The notes under the pieces are model-generated. The model did no database searches, had not been told where the DNA came from, and saw only the letters and a program-made list of their open reading frames with translations. A stretch of 64,000 nt of DNA from Porpolomopsis calyptriformis (lineage: Eukaryota > Basidiomycota > Agaricomycetes > Agaricales > Hygrophoraceae), in NCBI GenBank assembly GCA_951640195.1, contig OX621167.1:1674001-1738000 (forward strand), in the 5' to 3' direction. The translations under genes were made by a program, and so were the position numbers. Shown in pieces: positions 1-9,918 of the stretch (position 1 is its first letter; every line of letters starts with the position of its first letter).

Positions 1-733
1 AGTAGATTGCCCCATTGGTGTCACCACCAGAGGCCTGCAACTCGGCAGCCTTCCCTTCAATGAAACTCATCGCTATCTTTCTCGCTTCCTCACCCAACCA
101 ATCGTTAGTGGGACTCCACAACAAACTGGGAGGAATTTCTTCCTCCTTGATCTTGACATTGACATTAGTCAACGACGATGACAAATCTTCCACTAAGAAT
201 AAAGAGTCAATGATCATGAAGAAAGTGAGGGAATTGAGAAGCTTACCACTAGATAAAGAACTCAATGGACCAGGGGTCCAAGGATGGAAGGGGGGACTGG
301 CAGCCCAGTCAACTGCCTCCTTCTTGACAGAAGGGAGGGAATCAGCCCACTTGTCAGACCCCCAATTAACCTGCTCCTCCAAAGGGAGCTGGGAAGTAGG
401 GGGAGGGGCGTCATCATCCCAAGCTAAAGAAGGGAAAGCCTATTATCAACAAACACAGACTAATAAAGACAAAACAAAATACTCACCAAGCGGATCCTCC
501 ATCAAGCCGCAAGCATGCTGGATTGGCCAGCGAACAAACGGACACTTCTTGACTTTGTACTTGCCACCGCAAGCAAAGCAGGAGAAAGAAGACCAACAGA
601 GGTCAGCGTCGGAGGGGATGCGCTGGAGGTAGTAGTGAAACGAATCGCAATCGAGAAAGACAGGAGCAGTGTGGTGCACCACTCCAGACTGCTTGAAGAA
701 TCGGATGTAGTGGCCTTGGTGGGAGGGAGTCAT
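1..733 (-). CDS. Antisense cargo gene of element X, Cys-rich protein (partial)
   Basis: A minus-strand gene running off the left edge. I chose the ATG at 733; upstream frame continues only to a GTG at 781. A TATA motif (CATATAAAAGG read on the minus strand, 783-793) lies about 50 bp upstream. Exon 1 is 733-487 and an intron 486-424 (GTGAGT...TTTAG) joins in phase to exon 2, which stays open to the edge. Exon 1 encodes a cysteine stretch CFACGGKYKVKKC (C-x2-C-x8-C) followed by a His and Cys. Exon 2 is acidic and Trp/Pro-rich, then Lys/Glu-rich. I do not recognise a named family. It lies antisense to element X, near its 3' LTR, like the antisense genes in the other two LTR families here. It could instead be a captured host gene. 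Confidence 0.55.
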
Positions 734-780
734 GATGAATTGACAAGGATTGAACTGAAGCGTAGGGATACAACCCCACA

Positions 781-1100
781 CCTTTTATATGCTCAGACAC
801 AAAGGGAAGACCAAAAGGAGGTTCCTCAGTCAAAAGAAGAGAAACCTGATACGCCGGACAAGAGATAGAAACAACGGCGATCTCATGACTAGAAGAACAA
901 TAGGAACCAGTCATGAGATAGCACAGCCTGATACTGCGGAAGGCTATGCCCAATAGAGTTGAGTCATCAAAACAACACAGCCTTCTGCAGTATAACTAAG
1001 AACAATGGCAAACCTTAAACCGGAGGCTGTGAACAATAGAAAATGGGGTGACTGCGGAAGCTGACTCATAGTGACTCCTATTTTAGAAATACTATATAAA
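781..1100. promoter_or_regulatory. Probable bidirectional promoter between the two element X cargo genes
   Basis: Two outward-facing TATA motifs bracket this interval: one on the minus strand at about 783-793 and one on the plus strand (TATATAAA, 1093-1100), roughly 140 bp before the ATG at 1243. Between them are TGAGTCA and TGACTCA heptamers, the palindromic Gcn4/AP-1-type bZIP core, and several ACAAT(G/A) repeats resembling HMG-box cores. The same motif mixture precedes the TATA box of LTR-Y. Function is inferred from arrangement only. Confidence 0.45.
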
Positions 1101-1242
1101 CCCTGAGGGCAAAGCGGATCATCACTTCATCCTCCTGTGAGATTACTTGTAGTAGCACGAATGCAATCAGAATCATCAGACTTCTCTTCCATCAGAACAA
1201 GAAAAGAGAAACATAAACCTATAACTACTGAGCCAATCGTTC

Positions 1243-1686
1243 ATGCCCATATTCCCTAAACTCTCAGCAGAGGCACGCAACGGATTCAACTCACAGAACA
1301 ACTTCTTTGTAGAAGTAAAACTTAACTCAGGAGGAATCATCACCCTTTACGAGGATGTCCCCGTCAGAACTTTCTTCTACATCCTACTAGACTTATTAAG
1401 CTCCAAGGCTTGCCTTGTGATTGACGAAAAGACTTGCAACTACAGTTGTGACAACCTTGCAACAAGGGAGACCCTTATCAAGTACAGGAATTCAGTCAAA
1501 AACCCTATCAACCTTGATTTGGAGTACCCAGATGACGATGACATCACCATCACCCCCACCCCCACCTAGCCAACTTCAGAAGTTGATCCCATTGCTTCCC
1601 TCTCAGTGGCTATTGAGGCCCCCGCCACTGAGGAAATCCAGACCCAGGCCTCAGAGAATGAAATGACTGACATCACCCAAGTTTGA
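1243..1686 (+). pseudogene. Sense-strand ORF next to the element X 3' LTR, one in-frame stop
   Basis: An open frame of 108 codons starts at the ATG at 1243, ends at a TAG at 1567-1569, and the same frame continues open to a TGA at 1684-1686, so a single transition probably interrupts a 147-codon protein. The product has a hydrophobic middle (around residues 45-60), three cysteines and an acidic, Thr/Pro/Glu-rich tail. No domain is recognised. The frame ends 34 bp before the LTR and has its own TATA motif, so it is not simply the end of pol. A chance ORF is possible, but the clean frame after the stop argues against it. Confidence 0.4.
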
Positions 1687-1720
1687 AATTCAGGTCAAAT
1701 TTCCTGAAAAGCAAGGTGTA

Positions 1721-1776
1721 TGTCATGGACATAATTTTTCCTTCTCTCTCTATGTTTATCATTGTAGTTTAGTTGG
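1721..1776 (+). repeat. LTR-X, left fragment (3' LTR of element X)
   Basis: First 56 bp of LTR-X, starting TGTCATGG. It aligns with the right end of the solo LTR-X at 2534-2933 read in reverse complement and is cut at TTGG by insertion of the A/B array. The remainder of this LTR resumes at 24233. Confidence 0.8.
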
Positions 1777-2364
1777 TGATATATCTGCTTTGTGTATGAG
1801 AACCGGACACAGAACAAGGTGCGAGGACAACTATAAAGAGTCTTGACACAGTCTATGATCAATAATCATAGAAAGGGAGTCTTCGATCATTCGTGAATGA
1901 GATTGATTGGGGGATCAGGAGAATTGGAAGATCAAAATAGGAAGTCGAGAGGAAGTCTTAGAAGATCTAGACTCAAGAGCGAGAGAGAAGCGAATATCTA
2001 ACTCATTAGATCACTAGCTACAACATACAGTATATATATCTTCTAGTACAAGGATCCCTTTGAATGTATATGATAAAAGGGGAGCCTCTCTAATGATCTA
2101 AGGGGAAAGTAGTGAATGGGAATGAAGAAGTCAAATGAAAAGGGAGAAATAGAAGAGAACTGATGCCTTTGAATAGTGTCTTCCCTTTGATATACAAACT
2201 TTCATTCGCGTTCAGAGAGTTCAATGATTCTCAAACTCATTCGGGACATTTGGGAGCTATTGGGGGCATTCGGAGGGTTCGAGTTCATGTTTGAAGGACT
2301 TGATAGGCGTCTAGTATTCGTATAGTTGAATATACGGTGCTCAGGGGACAGAGGGGTCATATCA
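1777..2364 (-). repeat. LTR1, 3' LTR of copy A
   Basis: 588 bp starting TGATATATC and ending GGTCATATCA. The adjacent purine-rich tract on the minus strand (about 2365-2377) is the same as that next to LTR2, which marks this as a 3' LTR. Confidence 0.88.
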
Positions 2365-2533
2365 TCTCCTCCTCACTGAAATGTTAACTGTCCTCAGTCA
2401 ATCACATGATTTGCCGGTAATTGCTGAGGCATGTTTATAAGTGTGACAACTGTGTCACATTCCTCTTTAGACATGACTGTCTTTAAACTGTGTACCACGA
2501 CATCAAGAAAACTGCATCAAGACAAACAGCAAT

Positions 2534-2933
2534 TGTTATAAACTGGTTGTCGATGAGATGGTTTTACTTCGGAGAGCTCTGTCCCAAGACGATGATAATG
2601 TCTCAAGTCCTAGTTATTGGGTTGCTAATGAGGAATCAGACTTAAAGTCTGAGTACAACTAACTAGGGGTTTATATACTGACTACGCTACTGTGGATGAG
2701 TCAGTGTAAACACGAGGAATACATGCGATGAGTAGAGATAAGCATGATAAGGGACTCAGAGCATGTGAAGAGATGAAACATGATTGTCGGAAATGAAATG
2801 TGTCCTATCTCGGATATATGAAAAGATACGAAATTGTGGGGAATCCCTGGGGAATCCCAAGTAGAGATAAGACCTGTCCGACTAAGCAGTAATGACTAAC
2901 ATAGAGAGGAAATGAAAATTTACGTCCGTGACA
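2534..2933 (-). repeat. Solo LTR-X inserted in copy A
   Basis: A 400-bp sequence whose reverse complement aligns along its length with the LTR-X at 1721-1776 + 24233-24587. It has TG...CA ends and a perfect 5-bp target duplication, GCAAT, at 2529-2533 and 2934-2938. It lies just before the start of the copy A antisense gene and is absent at the matching place in copy B. Confidence 0.88.
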
Positions 2934-3328
2934 GCAATGGCGAAGAATGTAATAACCATTGTGAAACAGAAGTTTAGTGACCAGATGAAGTCGCTTCCAG
3001 ATGGGGTTGCCGAACCCAAAGATTACAAGATCTGGGGGTAACAATTCTACAAGTTACTGGTAAGTTTTTGTTTTTCTAATTGTTTTCTTTTGCTAATCCA
3101 TCTTTTAGATCGCATATAATCAGGTCGTGAAGGCCCTGAAGGAAACATCTATGGATGATAAGGTCATTGCATGGCAAAAGGAGGCCCATGAGACCTTCAA
3201 CATTTTCAAAGAACGGGAATGGTTGGGGTGGGCTGGGGAGCTACTGATACCAAGATTGGCAGAGGTGGTGTGTCGAGAGGTCGAGGAGAAAGTGGAGGTA
3301 GAGAGGGTTGAGCAGGAATGAAGGGCGG

Positions 3329-3575
3329 TGTTACATCCCAGTTCCGACGAACTCCGATGAATTCTGATGAACTCTGATAACTCCAAACACTCTGTACTTT
3401 TCACATGTTTCCTACTTATGACGTCCTCTGTCGTCACTATGTCTTAGATATAATTATCTAGCAGGTATATAAGTACTGCGTTTTTCCTCTGTATCTGTAG
3501 ACAGAATATCGACTAAGTCCCATCGTTTATCCATCTCCGATCTCCGAATTCAACTCCGAAACTTCGGACCTAACA
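3329..3575 (+). repeat. 5' LTR of Gypsy-1
   Basis: 247 bp, TGTTACATCC to ACCTAACA. It contains an in-line TATA motif and a run of TCCGA-type pentamers in its first 70 bp that is conserved in the 3' LTR. Confidence 0.93.
3466..3509 (+). promoter_or_regulatory. Gypsy-1 LTR promoter and inferred transcript start
   Basis: TATATAAG at 3466-3473 is followed 33 bp downstream by AGACAGAATAT (3499-3509). That 11-mer is exactly complementary to the putative primer site just after the LTR. In Tf1-type elements the first 11 bases of the RNA do this, so the transcript probably starts at or very near 3499. Confidence 0.6.
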
Positions 3576-3588
3576 GTATATTCTGTCT
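3576..3588 (+). other. Self-priming primer binding site of Gypsy-1
   Basis: ATATTCTGTCT at 3578-3588 begins two bases after the 5' LTR and is the perfect reverse complement of 3499-3509 within the LTR. No TGG-type tRNA primer site is seen at this position. This is the arrangement described for Tf1 and sushi elements, whose own RNA 5' end primes reverse transcription. Confidence 0.6.
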
Positions 3589-3691
3589 CTAGCTCAGGTT
3601 TTTATTCACAATGACACAACGTACTCTTGAATGTTTTATGGGATTTTCAACTAGAAGTTGATTATCTCTGACCAACTCTGAAACAAGTCCT

Positions 3692-4837
3692 GTGTCTCCG
3701 ACTACGCGTATATCTGAAAGGCTTCCTACTGCTTTTCATGATCGAGAAAATCTGTTACGACCTGTAACTCCATGGACTACTCAAGGTCAAGCATCAACTT
3801 CGGTTGAAGAAACACCTCAAGTCCAGCCAACTCAAGAAGCTCCGGAACAGGAGACAGCTGAAGAGAGATTGATCATGGCTTTTCAAAATATCGCCACCAT
3901 CGCTCAAGCTTCTTCTGGAGCCAAACCCGCAAAATCCAAAGTCCGAGAGCCTAATCCTTTCGACAGCTCTGATCTGATGAAACTCTGACCTTTCCTAGTT
4001 CAACTTCAATTGAATTTCAAGGATAGGCCTTCTGCATTTACTTCCGATGAAGCTAAGGTCAATTACGCTATGTCATTTCTGAAGGGAATGGCATTATCTT
4101 TATTTGAACCTTACCTTTTGGAGACTATTCCTAACCCTCCATTGTTCCTTTCGGACTTCTCAGAGTTCTGCTCTGAGTTACAGGACCAATTCGGACCTTT
4201 GGATCCAATAGGAACTGCCGAAGCGGAATTGGAATCCTTGAAGATGTTTGATAATCAACAGATCACCAAATATATTGTGCACTTCAATAGACTAGCAGTT
4301 CAAGTCCAATGGGACATTGGAGCACTGCGGCATATCTTTTACCGTGGTCTTCCAGATCAAATCAAGGATCAAATGTCTCAAGTTGGAAAACCAGCCACGT
4401 TGGTAGCTATGAAGGAGTTAGCTCAAACGATTGATGCTAGGTATTGGGAACATAAAGGAGAGCTTAAGCGGGACTCTGGTCGTGCTCCGGCACCTCCGAC
4501 GAATGCTCCTAAACTGCCTTCAACTCCAACAACACCTTCTACTTTCAAGAAAACTCCTATGAAATCCACTCTGACTACCTCAACTCCGAAGCGTCCTGAC
4601 CTCTCCGATAAGCTCAGAAAAGATGGAAAGCTTACTCCGGCTGAACGAAAACATTGTTTGGATAATAACTTGTGTATGTTTTGTGGATCCCCAGGCCATA
4701 TGGCAAAGGAATGTCCAAAGTCAGGTTCCTCTGCTTCCAAGAAGGCTTCTGGATGTGCCACTACTGTCGCCGATCCACCCACTCAGGAATCTCCTACTCC
4801 TATTCCGAGCGCCCCTCCAGCTGCTCCGGAAAAATAG
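3692..4837 (+). pseudogene. Gypsy-1 gag, nucleocapsid polyprotein
   Basis: The frame is open from about 3692, where a GTG stands; an original ATG may be lost. It runs through a Gln/Pro/Glu-rich N-terminus, is broken by a TGA at 3986-3988, and continues as a typical gypsy capsid domain (about 4010-4460), a basic Pro/Thr/Lys-rich linker and one CCHC zinc knuckle, CMFCGSPGHMAKEC (about 4675-4716). The stop is TAG at 4835-4837. Gag would package the element RNA and form the particle. The pol frame overlaps the end of gag in a different register, consistent with programmed frameshifting or later decay. The TGA sits where family members have a basic residue, in keeping with a CGA-to-TGA transition. 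Confidence 0.88.
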
Positions 4838-7800
4838 GAGGCAGTTCGCATGAGACGTGGAATGTGGACTGCGTTGAAACCATTCCTGCGTCTTCTATTG
4901 TAAAGCTCAACGCTTCCGTTCCTTGCTCTGATTCCCTTTTGATCACTTTATTTATTGATTCATTATCTATTCCAACTCTTATCGATTCAGGATCCACACA
5001 TTGTTTCTTGGACTGTGACTTTGTCCATCGAAACAAACTCAAAACATCTCCGCTTCCTCCGAAGCAACTCCGACTATTTGATGGATCTCAAGGGAGAACC
5101 ATTGATATGGGAGTTATACTCCCCATCCAATTTCCATCTGGAGAAACTCTAGATATTGAGTTTTTGGTCACTCCATTGGATGCATCATGTTCTGCTGTTC
5201 TTGGATTCAACTGGCTTACCCACTACAATCCGTTGATTGACTGGGTTACAAGCAGTATTTCATTTGGGACACCAAAACCAATGTATTCATCTTCGTCGTC
5301 GACACCTATGCCCTCCAAGGCAACTCTGCTTGACCCTCCAGTTCCGACTCCAGTTCCGACTCCAGCTCCGACTTCACTTCCTCCTGTGTCTATTATTTCA
5401 GCAGCCGCCTTTGTATATGCTAGCAAGCAAGAAGGATCTCAGTCCTTTGTTCTTCAAGCTGCTGATATTTCAAAAGCACGTTCTGTCGACATCTCCAATG
5501 TTCCTCCGGACCCTACATTTTATATGAAAGTTCCTTCGGAATATCATGACTATGCTGATGTTTTCAGTGAAGGAAAATCTAAACGTCTTCCTCCTCATCA
5601 TTATAGTGATCACCATATTGATCTAGAGGAAGGTACGACACCTCCACTGGGACGCATCTACTCTCTTTCTGTTGCGGAACAAGAAGCCCTTCATATATTC
5701 TTGGATGAGCACCTTAGAAAAGGTTGGATATGTTCCTCCAGATCTCCGGGCAGTGCTCCGATCGTTTTCATCCGCAAGAAAGATGGCTCCTTACGTTTAT
5801 GCGTGGACTATCGAGGCATCAATAAAATTACCAAGAAAGATCGTTACCCACTTCCGCTCATCTCCGATCTCCTGGACTGTGCCAGCAAAGGTCGTATCTA
5901 CACCAAAATCGATTTGCGAATTGGATACTTCAATGTATGAATCGCGGAAGGAGATGAATGGAAAACCACTTTCCATACCAGGTATGGTGCTTTCGAATTC
6001 TTGGTTATGCCCCTAGGTCTATGCAATGCCCCATCAACATTTCAATGTTTCATGAACGAGATTTTCTCCGACCTCTCCGATATCTCCATTGTAGTATATC
6101 TTGACAATATCCTTATCTACTCGGATAACATTGCGGATCACCGGAGACATGTCCGCGAGGTACTCCAAAGACTCCGACTTAACAGTCTTTTCGGAAAACT
6201 GGAGAAATGTTTCTTCCATCAAGATACAATTGAATACCTTGGATTTATCCTTTCCCCTGGTGGAATTACCATGGACCCTGCCAAAGTTCAAATTATCCTG
6301 GTATTGGCCGGAACCACGGAAAATCAAGGATGTCCAGTTGTTCTTAGGTTTTGGAAATTTCTATAGGCGTTTTATCAACAACTACTTGGGATTGGTATCT
6401 CCGCTTACACAACTGACCCGAAAAAATGTTCTGTGGAATTTCGATACTCAATGCAAATTTGCATTTGAATCTCTGAAGCAGGCCTTCACTTCTGCTCCTG
6501 TTCTTGTCAATTTCACTCCGGGATCACGTCTGGTAGTAGAATCAGATGCCTCTGACTACGCTATAGTGGGCATCTTATCAACTTACGCTGAGGATGAATC
6601 ATTACATCCCATCGCGTTCTACTCTCAGACTTTAACTCCGCCGGAGTTGAACTATGATATCCATGACAAGGAGCTATTAGCCATTCACAATAGTTTTTGC
6701 AACTGGCGTCATTACCTTGAAGGCTCTTCTGACCTGATCAACGTTGTCACTGATCACAAGAATTTGGTATACTTTTCTACGACCAAACTCCTGTCACGGC
6801 GTCAGGCTCATTGGTCTGAATTTTTGTTAGGCTTTAATTTCATCATTTGTTTTCACCCCGGAAAACTCGGAGCAAAACCGGACTTCTTAACTCGTCGATA
6901 TGACATAAATCCTAAAGAGGGAGATAGCGACTACGCCAGTATCAATCCTCAGAACCTCCGACCAGTTTTTACCTCGGAGCAACTGGCTTCATCCCTACGA
7001 GCTTTATCCTTATTGGATCCAGTGTTAAAGGCTGCATTCATTATGGATGTAGACTCCCTCCACTCGAAAGTTCGGAATTCACTTCATGATGATCCAGTGG
7101 CTATGGAGCATTTGAAGGTTGCGGAGTCCAACTCTGATGCCAACTCCGATCTCCGATAGACTATCGACACCTCTGGTTTCCTTCATCACGATGGTCGTAT
7201 CTATGTGCCTGACATAGATGACTTACAACTTCAAATTTTGCATATGAAACATGATCATCCAATTGCTGGTCATTTCGGTCAAAACAAAACGCTTGAATTG
7301 ATCTGACGAGAATACACTTGGCCTGAACTCCGGACCTTTGTAAAGGACTACTGTAACTCCTGTACTATGTGTGCTAGGTCTAAAGTCCCTCACCATCGGC
7401 CTTATGGTTTGCTCAAGCAACTCCTGATTCCGGAGAAGCCTTGGAATTCCATCTCCATGGATTTCATCAAGCAACTCCCTAACTCCAATGAATTCTCTGC
7501 TATTCTTGTTGTTGTTGATCGATTCTCCAAACAAGCCATTTTCATACCAACCTTCGACACCATCACTGCTCCTCAACTCGCTCAACTTTTCCTTGTCCAT
7601 GTACTCTCCAAACATGGAGTTCCCTCACATGTCACCTGTGACCAAGGCTCAGAGTTCGTCTCCCGCTTTTTCTGGTCATTGGGTAAAGTCCTTGACATGC
7701 ATCTCCATTTTACCTCCGGGTACCATCCAGAAGGTGATGGACAAACTGAACGAGTTAATCAAACCTTGGAGCAATACCTACGGATGTATTGTAACTATCA

Positions 7801-8533
7801 ACAGGACAACTGGTCCCATCTCCTGGCTATTGTGGAATTCATGTATAACAACACTCCAAATGCTACTACTGGGATATCCCCTTTTTTCACCAACAAGGGT
7901 TATCATCCAAATATTTTAGTACACCCTGAGTGTGATCTTACTTCCATTCGAGCCAGAGAACTAGCTGTTGATTTGGACAAACTCCACTCTGAACTCCGAA
8001 ATGCCATCTCCAAAGCTCAAAAGCGTTATCAGCACTATGCTGACTTAAAATGCATTCCAGCCCCTGATTTCGAGATAGGAACTCAAGCCTTCGTAAAGGC
8101 CAAGTTTTTCCGAACTACCAGACCCTCCAAGAAACTCTCGGAGAAGAACTTAGGTCCTTTTGAGGTCATTGCCCGAGTTGGAACCCATTCCTATACTCTC
8201 CGTTTGCCTAGTTCCATGAAAGCTATCCATCCTGTCTTTCATGTATCACAGTTGGAACCAGCCTCACCAAATATGATTCCGAACCGAGTACAACCTCTGC
8301 CTCCTCCGGTAATCATAGACGGAGAACTGGAGTTCGAGATCTACGAAATCCTAGACTCGAAAATTGATAATAGGCATCACTTATGCAAATTATTGTATTT
8401 GGTTCATTAGGAAGGCTATGAAGGTACCGACGAAGAAACTTCATGGATCCTCACTACTGAGCTAGGACATGCTTTGGAACTCATCACGGAGTTCCACTCC
8501 GCTTATCCAGAGAAACCCGGACCTGACTATTGA
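4672..8533 (+). pseudogene. Gypsy-1 pol: protease, RT, RNase H, integrase, chromodomain
   Basis: Domains in order: aspartic protease with DSGS (about 4985-4996); RT from about 5620 to 6330; RNase H with the DASDYA motif (about 6545-6562) to about 6900; integrase with its zinc-binding C-x2-C near 7352-7370 and the core motifs SMDFIKQL, TCDQGSEF and GQTERVNQ (about 7455-7760); and a C-terminal chromodomain at about 8315-8530. Damage: TGA at 5938, the RT site YxDD changed to YLDN (6097-6108), a one-base insertion near 6302, TAG at 7157, TGA at 7303 and TAG at 8408 inside the chromodomain. The element cannot be autonomous. In related elements the chromodomain targets integration to marked chromatin. 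Confidence 0.92.
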
Positions 8534-8581
8534 TTTCTTTCACTCTTATTTATTCTTTACTTTGATTCAAAAATTCATTAT

Positions 8582-9312
8582 CTATTCCAAAGGGACTATT
8601 TCTACATCCCTTATAGGTAATTCCTCCTCCGACATCTCCGAACTTTCTCCACTCTCTCCACTGTCCTTATACTCCCCATCTAACAACTCCTCAGTCCTCT
8701 CCATGGACTCCCTCATTCTCTTCATCTCCATTCTCATCTTCCTCATCTCCCCCCGAACTCCTTGCAGCTCCTCCCTCAAATTCGCCATCTCCGACAACTC
8801 CGCATTTCCCTGTTGCCTTTTTCTGCCGTGCTCCGGACACGTTTCCTTTTTGCTGGTTCTTCCCCAACCCAGCATTTGGCCTTCACCTGTTGGCAGGCAG
8901 TACAACTCCGGGCCTTCCCCTGTCCAGTCGGCCACACACACCCCTCCGCGCTCCCTTTCTTGATGCAAGGCTCGCACGGAGCCCTCCTAAACGAACTCCA
9001 GTCAACTCCGGAATAAAGCGGATAATAAAAAGGAAATACTTATGGTCGTCTGATCAAGGCCTCTTGCCCTGATCTTTCCTCCACCGCCATCTCCGCTATT
9101 TGAGCCGCCTCCTTCGCCCTCCTTGCTGCCTCCCTTTTTGCAGCCTTAGCTGCCTTTCTGGCTGCCCGTTCTTCCTCTGCCAACCGACGCTCTTCCTCCG
9201 CCCTCCAGGCCTCCTCCGCTTGCTCCGCTTCCTCGCGCTCTCATTGTTCTTCATTTTCGAGCAGGACTTGGAGCTGTGCGAGTTGAGCTTGGATTTCGTC
9301 GCGAGTGGGCAT
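8582..9312 (-). pseudogene. Antisense zinc-cluster gene of Gypsy-1
   Basis: Lies between pol and the 3' LTR on the opposite strand, ATG at 9310-9312 and stop at 8582-8584. The N-terminal section (about 9312-9080) is a Glu/Arg/Ala-rich coiled coil with an in-frame TGA. It is followed by a probable intron beginning near 9041, and then a cysteine cluster at about 8970-8860: CEPCIKKGSAEGC, a spacer, then CTACQQVKAKC. This is C-x2-C-x8-C plus C-x2-C-x6-C, close to a fungal Zn2Cys6 cluster. A frameshift between about 8860 and 8800 leads into a second Met/Arg/Glu-rich coiled coil and an acidic tail. The same cluster logic appears in the A/B antisense gene. Function is not established; DNA binding is inferred. 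Confidence 0.62.
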
Positions 9313-9481
9313 TGTTAATGAAGAAGAGTGATCCACCGGACGTTATTATATATGTTCCGATTTCAAACTCCGACGATTCTCCGAAATCCGCCAGATTCCT
9401 AAACTCTGATTTCTTGGTCATTACCAAATATGGTCAAGTCCAATATGTGGTCTTGAGGGCTCGCCCTTAAGAGGGAGATAC

Positions 9482-9728
9482 TGTTACATCCCAGTTCCGA
9501 CGAACTCCGATGAATTCTGATGAACTCCGATAACTCCGAACACTCCGTACTTTTCACATGTTTCCTACTTATGATGTCCTCTGTCGTCACTATGTCTCAG
9601 ATATAATTATCTAGCAGGTATATAGGTACTGCGTTTTTCCTCTGTATCTGTAGACAGAATATCGACTAAGTCCCGTCATTTATCCATCTCCAATCTCCGA
9701 ATTCAACTCTGAAACTTCAGACCTAACA
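9482..9728 (+). repeat. 3' LTR of Gypsy-1
   Basis: 247 bp, same length as the 5' LTR with 11 transitions between them. It retains more CpG than the left copy in the first half and less in the second half, so both have lost CpG independently. Confidence 0.93.
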
Positions 9729-9918
9729 GGCAGAAGAGGAATGCAAGGCGAGGGAGAGGGCAGAGGTGGAATAAGTTGAGTGAGAGGTGTGAGAAGAATG
9801 AGAGCAGGTAGAATGGGAGGAATGAGAGAAGTGGGAGGAGCAGGAGGAGTAGGAGGAGCAGGAGCAGGTCAAGAGGTCGGAACGAGAGGAGTGAGAGAAA
9901 TGAGAATGAGAGGAACGG

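Larger units (their letters stand above)
3329..9728 (+). mobile_element. Gypsy-1: Ty3/gypsy chromovirus-type element, full length but decayed
   Basis: A 6.4-kb element with two 247-bp LTRs, gag with zinc knuckle, pol in the order protease-RT-RNase H-integrase-chromodomain, and an antisense ORF before the 3' LTR. The flanks GGCGG (3324-3328) and GGCAG (9729-9733) are a 5-bp target duplication with one transition. Comparison with copy B shows that it inserted into the copy A antisense gene. The two LTRs differ at 11 positions in my alignment, all transitions and 9 of them at CpG. The chromodomain and the self-complementary primer site place it with the Tf1/sushi branch of chromoviruses. Confidence 0.93.

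Noticed and set aside
15..632. A 205-codon plus-strand open frame at the left edge
   Set aside because: It mirrors the minus-strand gene 1-733, whose exon 2 reads better (acidic, compositionally sensible, correct splice junction). The plus frame has no domain.
2534..2933. A MITE or separate gene before the copy A antisense gene
   Set aside because: It aligns in reverse complement with LTR-X and has a perfect 5-bp target duplication, so it is a solo LTR.
4423..4782. Minus-strand frame within Gypsy-1 gag
   Set aside because: Lies fully opposite the gag linker and zinc knuckle; low-complexity Gly/Val content produced by Pro/Thr codons on the other strand.
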